Source: an uncultured Actinomycetes bacterium | Lineage (GTDB): Bacteria; Actinomycetota; Actinomycetes; Nanopelagicales; Nanopelagicaceae | DNA length: 14,756 nt | NCBI GenBank assembly: GCA_903898855.1 | Contig: CAIUHB010000018.1 | Coordinates: 1-14,756, forward strand | Direction: 5' to 3' | Shown: positions 1-6,445 of the stretch, one piece after another | Layout: each line of letters begins with the position of its first letter | Position numbering within the stretch: the first letter of the stretch is position 1 | Translations under genes and position numbers: made by a program | Notes under the pieces: model-generated | The model's input: the letters and a program-made list of their open reading frames with translations, nothing else | What the model was told of the DNA's origin: nothing | Database searches by the model: none

Positions 1-1
1 A

Positions 2-103
2 GAGAAGATTGTTCTGCCATCCGTCCTTGCAACAATGCATATTGCATGGGGGCTTGGCTACTTAACATCCCCACCTGGTTTGATTGCTGAAGGCCAGAAG
101 TAA
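2..103 (+). CDS. C-terminal end of a probable family 2 glycosyltransferase (partial)
   Basis: Only the last 33 codons are present, open from the left edge to a TAA at 101-103. The visible peptide contains ATMHIAWGLGYLTSPPG, a membrane-helix-like stretch followed by a short polar tail. A His-x-x-Trp-Gly-x-Gly-Phe/Tyr-Leu motif of this kind is typical of the C-terminal membrane end of ExoA-like family 2 glycosyltransferases, as I remember that family. The stop abuts the ATG of the SpoIID/LytB gene (TAAATG), so the two are probably cotranscribed, which fits an envelope or polysaccharide role. The catalytic domain lies outside the window, so the family assignment is tentative. Confidence 0.45.
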   Translation, partial: EKIVLPSVLATMHIAWGLGYLTSPPGLIAEGQK

Positions 104-1306
104 ATGAAACGAGTATTAACACTCGCAACTTTCTTTACATTACTTACACTCTCACCAGCAACAGCCGTTCCATCCACATTTACCATCAAAGGTTCTGGAT
201 ATGGGCATGGCGTTGGACTAAGTCAGATCGGCGCTAAAGGACAAGCGCTAGAGGGCAAGAGCGCGGCACAGATTCTGAGTTATTACTTTCCATCGGCGCA
301 ATTAACTCCAGTCGATGATTCGGCAAATATTCGCGTCAACGTTGGCCACCAATTGACCACAATTAAAGTCAGCGGATCTTTCCGACTTTATGCCGGCGAA
401 ACCGAGAGCGTTTATCAAAACGTCACCAAAGCTCAGACCTTTGCCATTGTCGGAAATCAGATTGGTGCTGGCGATTTTGGCGCAGCTGATAGTTGGACAA
501 TCCGCTGGAATGAGGGAACGAGCATTTCGGTTCCAGGTGTGAATATGCACTACGGATATCTACAGATTAAGCCGGTTTATGCCAAAGGCCTTGGACTATT
601 AATTGAGGCGACAAATACGCTCTCGCTCCACGATCAATATATGTGGGGTGTGAGTGAAGTGCCTTCCTATTGGCCAAGTGCTGCGCTGCAAGCACAAGTC
701 ATCGCCTCCCGAACATATGCACTCAGCCGGATGGGAAGTATCCGCAAGGAGTGCGATTGCAATATTTATAGTTCAAAGTATGACCAGGTATATATCGGAT
801 ATTCCAAAGAGAGCGAACCTAAATATGGGTCGCTCTGGACAGCCGCAGTCGCGGCAACTGATACGGATGCAACGCACGCGCTCGCTCTTACCTATAACGG
901 GGCGCCAATAAATGTTTATTTCTTCTCTTCCAGTGGTGGTGCAACTCAACTCAGCAAAGATGTTTGGGGAACTGCCTATCCTTATCTGGTATCAGTACCT
1001 GATCCATGGAGTTTGGATCCAGTGCTCAATCCGGGATATGCCAACTGGAGTCGGACTGTTAAGCAAGCAGATATGGCAGCCGCTTTTGGCCTACCTAATG
1101 TTGCACGCTATGTCGTCACTGGTCGCACCCAAACTAGGAGCGCGTTGGCAGTTACTGCTTACTCTTCGGCTGGTGTGAAAGTAAAAATCTCAGTGAGCGA
1201 TTTTAAAACTAAATTAAAGTTGCCATCATCGTGGTTTGATTTACCAGCTAGCGTGGTTGTTCCACTTCCCACACCTGCGCCAACAGATACATCCACCACT
1301 CCTTAA
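104..1306 (+). CDS. Secreted SpoIID/LytB domain protein
   Basis: Predicted exported protein of 400 residues acting on peptidoglycan outside the membrane. Residues 1-21 form a signal peptide (MKR, hydrophobic core, ATA before VPS). The SpoIID-type core is seen at about 175-205: LHDQYMWGVSEVPSYWP followed by QAQVIASRTYA. Glu185 of SEVP matches the catalytic Glu of SpoIID lytic transglycosylases. Further family marks are the ECDCN/YDQVYIGY segment (217-233) and FFSSSGGATQ (273-282). The GHGVGLSQIGAKGQA motif (35-49) lies near the N-terminus, whereas in Bacillus SpoIID it is near the C-terminus. The tail (380-400) is rich in Pro and Thr. A sporulation role is not implied, since LytB-type relatives occur in non-sporulating actinobacteria. 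The start directly follows the upstream stop, and the stop codon overlaps that of dapD within TTAA (1303-1306). Confidence 0.85.
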   Translation: MKRVLTLATFFTLLTLSPATAVPSTFTIKGSGYGHGVGLSQIGAKGQALEGKSAAQILSYYFPSAQLTPVDDSANIRVNVGHQLTTIKVSGSFRLYAGETESVYQNVTKAQTFAIVGNQIGAGDFGAADSWTIRWNEGTSISVPGVNMHYGYLQIKPVYAKGLGLLIEATNTLSLHDQYMWGVSEVPSYWPSAALQAQVIASRTYALSRMGSIRKECDCNIYSSKYDQVYIGYSKESEPKYGSLWTAAVAATDTDATHALALTYNGAPINVYFFSSSGGATQLSKDVWGTAYPYLVSVPDPWSLDPVLNPGYANWSRTVKQADMAAAFGLPNVARYVVTGRTQTRSALAVTAYSSAGVKVKISVSDFKTKLKLPSSWFDLPASVVVPLPTPAPTDTSTTP

Positions 1307-2220
1307 TTGGAGTGAAGTACCGAATTTAATCCGCCCCAGTCACCAGTCTTGGGTAATGCTTCAAGTGCACCAGTTGTTGAATTGCGGCGAAAGAGCAGAT
1401 TATGTGCGCCAGAGAGTTCTCGCCCCTTTACAACGCTGCCATCGGGAAGTGAAATCTTTGAGCCGCCTGTGATGTAGCAACCTGATTCGACAACGCAATC
1501 ATCGCCGAGTGAAATTCCAATTCCAGCATTTGCTCCAAGTAGCGAGCGCTGACCAATCGATATGACTTCTTTGCCGCCACCGCTGAGAGTTCCCATGATG
1601 GATGCCCCGCCGCCGATATCGCTGCCATCGCCGACAACTACGCCGGCAGAGATGCGGCCTTCGACCATCGACTTACCTAATGTGCCGGCATTGAAGTTAA
1701 CGAAGCCCTCATGCATCACGGTTGTGCCGCTGGAAAGGTAGGCACCGAGTCGTACCCGATCGGCATCGGCGATGCGCACACCTTCGGGAATTACGTAATC
1801 CACCATCCGCGGGAATTTATCGACTGAGAAAATTGTGAGCGCACCTAGTTTTGCACGAAGTTTTGGCGCTACCTCATTAATCGTTGCAAGTGAGCATGGA
1901 CCAGCTGAAGTCCAAGCAACGTTGGGAAGAATTCCAAAGATTCCATCTAAGGAAATTCCATGCGGCTTAACGATTCGATGTGAGAGCAAGTGCAGGCGAA
2001 GGTAGGCATCACTCACCGAAGTTGGGGCAGCGGTAATATCGATTTCGAGTGAGATGGCTTTCTTGGTAACGCCGCGAAGTGAATCGCTGCCTTCGAATTC
2101 GGAGAGATTGGGAGCAGCGACTGAGGAGAGAGTTCCTAGCCCTAAAGTGTGAAACCAGGTATCTAGTACTTCGCCCTTATCGGTTGTTGTAGCGATTCCA
2201 TATCCATATGCGTTGCTCAT
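1303..2220 (-). CDS. dapD: Tetrahydrodipicolinate N-succinyltransferase DapD, actinobacterial type
   Basis: Transfers succinyl from succinyl-CoA to tetrahydrodipicolinate in the cytoplasm, in the succinylase branch leading to meso-diaminopimelate (peptidoglycan) and lysine. The protein has 305 residues, close to the roughly 317 of M. tuberculosis DapD. An N-terminal alpha/beta domain is followed by a left-handed beta-helix of hexapeptide repeats at about 160-265 (for example VVVGDGSDIGGGASIMG and LGANAGIGISLGDDCVV). SMVEGR at 184-189 carries Glu187, equivalent to the proposed catalytic Glu of the mycobacterial enzyme. The C-terminus, GLNSVLHSN, is the usual actinobacterial ending. The ATG at 2220 has no Shine-Dalgarno but has TAGCGT ending 7 bases upstream, suggesting a leaderless transcript. 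It is divergent from the LOG gene and convergent with the SpoIID/LytB gene. Confidence 0.95.
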   Translation of the reverse strand: MSNAYGYGIATTTDKGEVLDTWFHTLGLGTLSSVAAPNLSEFEGSDSLRGVTKKAISLEIDITAAPTSVSDAYLRLHLLSHRIVKPHGISLDGIFGILPNVAWTSAGPCSLATINEVAPKLRAKLGALTIFSVDKFPRMVDYVIPEGVRIADADRVRLGAYLSSGTTVMHEGFVNFNAGTLGKSMVEGRISAGVVVGDGSDIGGGASIMGTLSGGGKEVISIGQRSLLGANAGIGISLGDDCVVESGCYITGGSKISLPDGSVVKGRELSGAHNLLFRRNSTTGALEALPKTGDWGGLNSVLHSN

Positions 2221-2226
2221 GGCAGA

Positions 2227-2232
2227 ACGCTA
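2227..2232 (-). promoter_or_regulatory. -10 box of dapD (TAGCGT)
   Basis: On the minus strand TAGCGT occupies positions -12 to -7 relative to the A of the dapD ATG at 2220. It matches the actinobacterial TANNNT consensus at the spacing that puts the transcript start on the start codon. No Shine-Dalgarno is visible in GTTCTGCC just before the ATG. Confidence 0.6.
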
Positions 2233-2263
2233 TCAAAGTGCCAGACCTAGCAGCTTGAACGCA

Positions 2264-2269
2264 TAAGAT
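2264..2269 (+). promoter_or_regulatory. -10 box of the LOG gene (TAAGAT)
   Basis: TAAGAT lies at -12 to -7 from the ATG at 2276, predicting a leaderless mRNA. Together with the dapD box it forms a compact divergent promoter in a 55-bp gap (2221-2275). Confidence 0.65.
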
Positions 2270-2275
2270 GAGCCA

Positions 2276-2809
2276 ATGCGTGTAGCCGTGTATTGCTCCT
2301 CTTCACCCACAATCAATCCGGAATTTGTCGACCTGGCATTTGATATCGGCGTTGCCATCGCAGACCAAGGTTGGGATTTAGTGTGGGGCGGCGGCGCCAT
2401 CTCGATGATGGGGGCGGCGGCGCGCGGGGCTCGCAGCAAGGGCGGAAAAACCATCGGTGTAATCCCAGAGAAATTATTGAATTTAGAGTTTGAAGATCGG
2501 CAAGCAACCGAGATGCACTATGTCACCGATATGCGTTCGCGCAAAGGAAAAATCGAAGAACTCTCCGATGCCTTCATCGCGCTACCTGGTGGAATCGGAA
2601 CGCTAGAAGAATTTTTCGAAATTTGGGTAGGACGTTACTTAGGTTTTCACGCCAAGCCGATTGCTGTTTGTGATCCCACTGGGGCCTATCTGCCGCTGCG
2701 CGAATCGTTGGCGCATCTGACCAATCTCAATTTTATGAAGCCCGGGCAATCAGAGCTAGTGGCTTGGTGCAACTCGGTGACTGCGACTATTGAGGCCTGC
2801 CGACCTTAA
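2276..2809 (+). CDS. LOG/TIGR00730-family nucleotide phosphoribohydrolase
   Basis: Rossmann-fold protein of 177 residues, full length for the family. Family members cleave cytokinin riboside 5'-monophosphates, or AMP-like nucleotides, to a free base and ribose phosphate. Visible motifs are MRVAVYCSSSP at the N-terminus, VWGGGAISMMGAAARGA (36-52), MRSRKG (86-91, Arg88) and the signature PGGIGTLEE (104-112), whose Arg and Glu form the active site in characterised LOG enzymes. It was formerly annotated as lysine decarboxylase, which is not supported by known biochemistry. The ATG at 2276 is chosen because the other nearby ATG (2268) meets a stop within six codons and because TAAGAT sits exactly at the leaderless spacing. 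A homologue lies in the same broad neighbourhood (dapD to DUF3117) in M. tuberculosis (Rv1205). The natural substrate here is unknown. Confidence 0.88.
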   Translation: MRVAVYCSSSPTINPEFVDLAFDIGVAIADQGWDLVWGGGAISMMGAAARGARSKGGKTIGVIPEKLLNLEFEDRQATEMHYVTDMRSRKGKIEELSDAFIALPGGIGTLEEFFEIWVGRYLGFHAKPIAVCDPTGAYLPLRESLAHLTNLNFMKPGQSELVAWCNSVTATIEACRP

Positions 2810-2869
2810 TTTTTCCTGCGTATTTCCTGGCTCAGGCGGCAACCCTTCACTCGGCACTCAGAAGGGCGG

Positions 2870-2875
2870 TAACCT
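2870..2875 (+). promoter_or_regulatory. -10 box of the small HTH gene (TAACCT)
   Basis: TAACCT ends 7 bases before the ATG at 2882, the same geometry as the dapD, LOG, tatB and MgtE_N/CBS genes. Its first three bases are also an in-frame TAA, which rules out an N-terminal extension of the downstream protein. Confidence 0.55.
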
Positions 2876-2881
2876 CGGCAC

Positions 2882-3070
2882 ATGAGCGGCATCCGAGAAT
2901 TGCTGGAGAGCCTGCCGGAGGAGGAGCGCTTCATACTCACTCTTCATTACCTAAAATCAATGAGCGCATCACAGATTGCGCAGGCCATTGGCGTACCGGA
3001 AAAAGCAGTCCAGGGCGTTATCACGAGCGGCAAATCTCGCCTAATCTCCGCGTTAAATCCGCTCGAGTAA
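2882..3070 (+). CDS. Stand-alone sigma-70 region 4-like helix-turn-helix protein
   Basis: A 62-residue protein that matches sigma factor region 4 in pattern: LLESLPEEERFILTLHYLK (8-26), then the helix-turn-helix MSASQIAQAIGVPEKAVQG (28-46) and VITSGKSRLISAL. In sigma factors this module contacts the -35 element and the RNA polymerase beta flap. Region 2, needed for -10 recognition and melting, is absent. An in-frame stop at 2870-2872 and the LOG gene ending at 2809 leave no room for it. So this is not a complete sigma factor. It may be a small DNA-binding regulator, a polymerase-binding modulator, or a decayed ECF sigma factor. The intact frame and its own apparent promoter argue that it is maintained. 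Target and function are unknown. Confidence 0.75.
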   Translation: MSGIRELLESLPEEERFILTLHYLKSMSASQIAQAIGVPEKAVQGVITSGKSRLISALNPLE

Positions 3071-3158
3071 GGGCGCCCCTTTCGATTTCCTTTCACCCCC
3101 TTTTATGCGGGATACTTATACCTTGCAACAAGCAGTACTCGCAGAGTGTGAAATGAAC

Positions 3159-3164
3159 AGGGGA
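3159..3164 (+). promoter_or_regulatory. Shine-Dalgarno of the DUF3117 gene (AGGGGA)
   Basis: AGGGGA sits five bases before the ATG at 3170. It is the clearest ribosome-binding site in the window, where most operon heads lack one. A 5' leader is therefore expected. The AT-rich stretch GATACTTATA (3111-3120) may hold the -10 element, but no consensus hexamer is convincing. Confidence 0.6.
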
Positions 3165-3169
3165 TCAAC

Positions 3170-3349
3170 ATGGCAGCCATGAAACCGCGTACAGGTGATG
3201 GACCCATGGAAGTTACCAAAGAGGCTCGCAGCTTAGTTATGCGTATTCCACTTGAGGGCGGCGGACGTTTAGTCGTTGAGCTCAACCTGGAAGAAGCCAC
3301 CAACCTTGGTAATGCTCTTCAAGCCGCAGTCTCTCTCGTAAAGAAGTAA
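3170..3349 (+). CDS. DUF3117 family small protein
   Basis: A 59-residue protein starting MAAMKPRTGDGPMEVTKE and continuing with LVMRIPLEGGGRLVVELNLEEA to a helical end (NALQAAVSLVKK). This is the near-invariant DUF3117 pattern of actinobacteria, for example Rv1211 of M. tuberculosis. The fold suggested by the sequence is a short beta-hairpin (22-38) plus a C-terminal helix (40-57). The function is not known. ATG 3170 is supported by the strong AGGGGA Shine-Dalgarno and the conserved MAAMKPRTGDGPMEV beginning. The 3' end overlaps the 3' end of the convergent nhaA gene by 31 bp. The preceding gap of about 100 bp (3071-3169) is one of the longest in the window and probably holds its promoter and leader. 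Confidence 0.9.
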   Translation: MAAMKPRTGDGPMEVTKEARSLVMRIPLEGGGRLVVELNLEEATNLGNALQAAVSLVKK

Positions 3350-4284
3350 AAGAGCGCGCTCGCTACGAGCGCAAGTGGAATGGTTATTACAGTTCCCGCA
3401 ATTGCATCACTTCGATTAACTCCAGTTAGCGTGATATCTGCAAATAGGAGTGAGACCGAAAGTCCCAAACTTGCCAACACTCCCGCCAACGCCAGATGTA
3501 ATTCTGCGATAGGAAGTGGCACCTTTGATAAGGCGCTCATGACCCGTGCTCCACAATAAATTCCCAATGGCTTTCCAACCAGCCGTGCAACTATCAGGCT
3601 GAGAGAAATCTTAGAACTTGCCTCGGCGCCAATGAGTTTTACGCCAGCGCTTAATGAACTCAAGATAAAGAGCGGAACAACAAGGTAATTGACCAGAGGT
3701 GCCAGTACTCGCTTGTGAAAGCTATTGAGCGCAGCTGGTGCGATTACTCCGATGAGCGCTGCAATCAGAGTTGGGGAGAGCGATTGGTGGAACTTAAGAC
3801 CGAGCACGATGACCGAGCCAATATCGTCGGTGATTGCCAGCGCCAATAGGAATGGACGAAGCGCGGATATTTGCTTCGCTGGGAAGAAAGAGAGCGCAGC
3901 GAGAACTAATGGCAGATCAGTTGCCATGGGAACTCCCCAAGCCGCACTAGTTGCGCCAGTAAGTCGGGCGATAAATAGATAGATCAGTGCTGGCGCCGCC
4001 ATCCCACCAATAACTGAGCCGAGGACGATCAGCGCTTTTCTGCGATCGCGAAAGAGGCCCTCTCGAAATTCCCAACGCAACTCTGCGCCAGCAAGGTAGA
4101 AGAAGAGTGAGAGTGGACCAACTGCAATCCAATGGCGCCAGGTGGCAGGTGATGCCGCCAAGCCGCCGAGTGAGCTTTGGTGGTCAAAAAAAGTAAAGAG
4201 CGAGGGCCGAGTAAGTGCGATGGTGGCAATGGGAATGAGAATCACTGCCGATAAGCGCGATTTCCACTTCACGATTCTCTCCAT
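3319..4284 (-). CDS. nhaA: NhaA-type Na+/H+ antiporter, shortened
   Basis: Inner-membrane antiporter exchanging Na+ or Li+ for protons, used in pH and sodium homeostasis. Key motifs are clear: WGVPMATDLP (Asp at about 123, equivalent to E. coli D133), ALAITDDIGSVIVL (Asp pair at about 153-154, equivalent to D163/D164) and VARLVGKPLGIY (Lys at about 239, equivalent to K300). FFYLAGAELRWEF matches the LVGLEVKREL region of helix II. The protein is 321 residues against 388 in E. coli. Compared from memory, the loss is internal: after helix V the sequence goes almost directly to the segment matching helix VIII (SPTLIAALIGVIAP), so helices VI and VII appear missing. An in-frame stop at 4291-4293 fixes ATG 4284 as the most upstream start. 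No Shine-Dalgarno or clear -10 was found. Its 3' end overlaps DUF3117. Confidence 0.88.
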   Translation of the reverse strand: MERIVKWKSRLSAVILIPIATIALTRPSLFTFFDHQSSLGGLAASPATWRHWIAVGPLSLFFYLAGAELRWEFREGLFRDRRKALIVLGSVIGGMAAPALIYLFIARLTGATSAAWGVPMATDLPLVLAALSFFPAKQISALRPFLLALAITDDIGSVIVLGLKFHQSLSPTLIAALIGVIAPAALNSFHKRVLAPLVNYLVVPLFILSSLSAGVKLIGAEASSKISLSLIVARLVGKPLGIYCGARVMSALSKVPLPIAELHLALAGVLASLGLSVSLLFADITLTGVNRSDAIAGTVITIPLALVASALFYFFTRETAA

Positions 4285-4291
4285 TTTTCGT

Positions 4292-4297
4292 TAGCGT
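4292..4297 (+). promoter_or_regulatory. -10 box of pepA (TAGCGT)
   Basis: TAGCGT ends 8 bases before GTG 4305, the same spacing as the TAATCT box before htrA. It overlaps the alternative GTG at 4296, which therefore would not be on the mRNA if this box is used. Confidence 0.45.
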
Positions 4298-4304
4298 GCG
4301 CAGT

Positions 4305-5798
4305 GTGAGTAGATATCCAAAACTGGCTCCCACCTTGGTGGCCGAAGGCCAACGCGACTGGTGCACATCCTATGCCATCGCACTTGGCGTGAGTCAGGAT
4401 AAAGATGGCAATGCGGTGCTACCAGCAAATAAATTTGCCAAGGAATTGGCGCGCGAATTGGGTAGCTCACTTGCCGAGCTCACCAAGCCGTGGAGTGAGA
4501 TCACTGGAAAAGCTGGCGAGCTCGTTGAAATTTCGGTAACCCATAAGAAGATTGCACGTCTCTATTTTGTCGGCACCGGAAATGGCGACTTAGATTCACT
4601 CCGAAAATCGGGTATTGCGTTAGCTCGTAAAGTAAAGAGCACTGAGAAAACTATTACCAACGCAATTGAGCCATCGCACAAATTTGCAACTGCTCACTTC
4701 ACCTCGATGATACTTGCCAGCTATATCTGGAATCAGAAGAGCAAAGCCAATCCCAAGCCAGCGACCTTCATCATTATTGGAAATTACGAGAACGAGCTAA
4801 CCCGAGCCGAGATTCTGGCAACTGCCGTATGGCGCGCTCGCGATTTGGTGCATACGCCTTCAAATATAAAGACACCATTGTGGCTGGCAGGCCAAGCCAA
4901 GAGTTTGGTGAGCTCATCGAAGAATTCAGCCCTAGCAATAAAAATTAAGGCTGGTAAAGAGTTGGCTGAGTTTGGTGGACTTCGCGCAGTTGGCGGCTCT
5001 TCACCAAAGCCAGGTCCGCGCTTTATCGAAGTAACGTACGCACCGCGTGGCTCAGCAAAGTGGCCTCATGTGGTCTTGGTCGGCAAAGGAATCACTTTCG
5101 ACACTGGTGGACTTTCACTCAAGCGTCCGTACGACACCATGGTTGCCATGAAGAGCGATATGACGGGAGCCGCAGTCGTGCTCTCGACTGTGCTTGCAGT
5201 CGCCGAGCTCGGAGCAAAAGTAAGAGTTACTGCGCTCATGATGTGCGCCGAGAATGCAGTCTCCTCAACTTCTCAACGTCCATCAGATGTGATCAAACAT
5301 TATGGTGGAACCACAGTTGAAGTGCTCAACACCGACGCTGAAGGTCGACTAGTACTTGCTGATGGACTGGCTTACGCCGACCTTAACCTTGATCCTGATT
5401 ACCTCATCGATGTTGCTACTTTGACTGGGTCAGCCACACTTGCCCTAGGTCGCCAATATGCAGCGATGTATACCCGCGACCTGAAGTTAGCCAAGTCCTT
5501 ACATGAGACTGGCAATAAAGTCGGCGACCGGGTCTGGCATATGCCACTTGTCGATGATTACATTCCAGCTTTAGAGAGTGATATCGCAGATATTAATCAC
5601 ACCGCTGATAAATATGATTTCAGCGCTGGCTCAATTACCGCAGCGCTCTTTCTCGAGAAATTTATCGGAAAGCGCAAATGGGTTCACTTAGATATCGCTG
5701 GACCGGCTCGCTCTGAATCTGATTCCGGCGAAAATCCAAAGGGCGGAACCGCATTCGGTGTGCGTCTATTGACCGAGTGGATTGCAGGTATCCGATGA
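4305..5798 (+). CDS. pepA: Leucyl aminopeptidase (peptidase family M17)
   Basis: Cytosolic hexameric metallo-aminopeptidase removing N-terminal residues from peptides. Counting from GTG 4305 (497 residues), the M17 two-metal site is complete: VGKGITFD with Lys261 and Asp266, KSDM with Asp285, and the family signature NTDAEGRL with Asp344, Glu346 and Arg348. The order and spacing match E. coli PepA (K270, D275, D293, D352, E354, R356). The N-terminal alpha/beta domain covers about 1-150. GTG 4305 is preferred to GTG 4296, three codons upstream, because TAGCGT at 4292-4297 overlaps the latter. The gene is divergent from nhaA with only about 20 bp between them, and its stop overlaps the next start as ATGA (5795-5798). 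The length is normal for the family. Confidence 0.93.
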   Translation: MSRYPKLAPTLVAEGQRDWCTSYAIALGVSQDKDGNAVLPANKFAKELARELGSSLAELTKPWSEITGKAGELVEISVTHKKIARLYFVGTGNGDLDSLRKSGIALARKVKSTEKTITNAIEPSHKFATAHFTSMILASYIWNQKSKANPKPATFIIIGNYENELTRAEILATAVWRARDLVHTPSNIKTPLWLAGQAKSLVSSSKNSALAIKIKAGKELAEFGGLRAVGGSSPKPGPRFIEVTYAPRGSAKWPHVVLVGKGITFDTGGLSLKRPYDTMVAMKSDMTGAAVVLSTVLAVAELGAKVRVTALMMCAENAVSSTSQRPSDVIKHYGGTTVEVLNTDAEGRLVLADGLAYADLNLDPDYLIDVATLTGSATLALGRQYAAMYTRDLKLAKSLHETGNKVGDRVWHMPLVDDYIPALESDIADINHTADKYDFSAGSITAALFLEKFIGKRKWVHLDIAGPARSESDSGENPKGGTAFGVRLLTEWIAGIR

Positions 5799-6427
5799 GC
5801 GCTAATCGTGGAGATCCAATTGCATTTTCTGAAGGTTATCCGCATGAAGATATTCATATCCAGCAAGCTCGGAAAAATGGCGAAGAGCTTGGCGTCATCG
5901 ATCCAACGCCAGCGGTTGGTTCTTTAATTCAATTTATTGCACGCACCACCGGCGCAAAATCAATTGTCGAAGTCGGTACTGGCTCTGGCGTCAGCGGACT
6001 CTGGGCTTTTCAAGGTGCAGCCACAGATTCCACACTCACCTCGATTGATAGTGAACGCGAACATTTAGCAAGCGCCCGAACCGTTTTTGAAGAGGCTGGC
6101 ATAGCGCCACAACGTTTTAGATTAATAACGGGCAGTATCGTAGAAATTGTTGGCAAATTAGCCGATGCAAACTATGACTTGATGATCATTCGAAATCCAC
6201 AGGATTTACTAGAAGTTGTTCAGGAAAGTTTCAGGTTGCTCAAACCTCATGGCACTTTGCTCATTGATAATGTGATGGATAGTGGGCGAGTGGCCGATCC
6301 AACCCAGCGCGATTTCGAGACAATTTCACGTCGAGATGCGATTAAGGCAATCAAAGAAGATTCCAGATGGAGCTCTGCGCTCCTATCAGTTGGAGGCGGA
6401 GTTCTCGTTGCTACAAAGTTGAGCTAA
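5795..6427 (+). CDS. O-methyltransferase-like protein (COMT/family 3 type)
   Basis: A 210-residue Rossmann-like SAM-dependent methyltransferase. Motif I is IVEVGTGSGVSGLW (57-70), with an acidic Ser-Ile-Asp-Ser segment (83-86) that would bind SAM ribose. LLKPHGTLLIDNVMDSGRV (148-166) carries the Asp158-Asn159 pair that binds metal in catechol-type O-methyltransferases. The first metal ligand, normally the Asp of a FIDAD/FVDAD motif, is replaced: the matching stretch is DLMIIRNPQDL, with Arg133. Metal-dependent catalysis may thus be altered or lost. The start is ATG 5795, overlapping the pepA stop, which indicates translational coupling; an upstream ATG at 5777 lies inside pepA. Position next to htrA, tatB and mrp matches Rv1220c in M. 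tuberculosis. The substrate is unknown. Confidence 0.8.
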   Translation: MSANRGDPIAFSEGYPHEDIHIQQARKNGEELGVIDPTPAVGSLIQFIARTTGAKSIVEVGTGSGVSGLWAFQGAATDSTLTSIDSEREHLASARTVFEEAGIAPQRFRLITGSIVEIVGKLADANYDLMIIRNPQDLLEVVQESFRLLKPHGTLLIDNVMDSGRVADPTQRDFETISRRDAIKAIKEDSRWSSALLSVGGGVLVATKLS

Positions 6428-6432
6428 TCGAC

Positions 6433-6438
6433 TAATCT
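6433..6438 (+). promoter_or_regulatory. -10 box of htrA (TAATCT)
   Basis: TAATCT ends 8 bases before the htrA ATG at 6446, in the 18-bp gap after the methyltransferase. This suggests an own promoter with a leader of zero to one base. There is no Shine-Dalgarno in TTTGCTTT. Confidence 0.55.
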
Positions 6439-6445
6439 TTGCTTT

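Noticed and set aside
2268..2285. ATG at 2268 as the start of the LOG gene
   Set aside because: It is out of frame with the LOG protein and reaches a TAG after five codons; ATG 2276 has the proper -10 spacing.
3071..3080. GGGCGCCC palindrome followed by T residues as a terminator after the HTH gene
   Set aside because: There is no room for a loop and the T tract is only three bases, so it would not form a standard intrinsic terminator.
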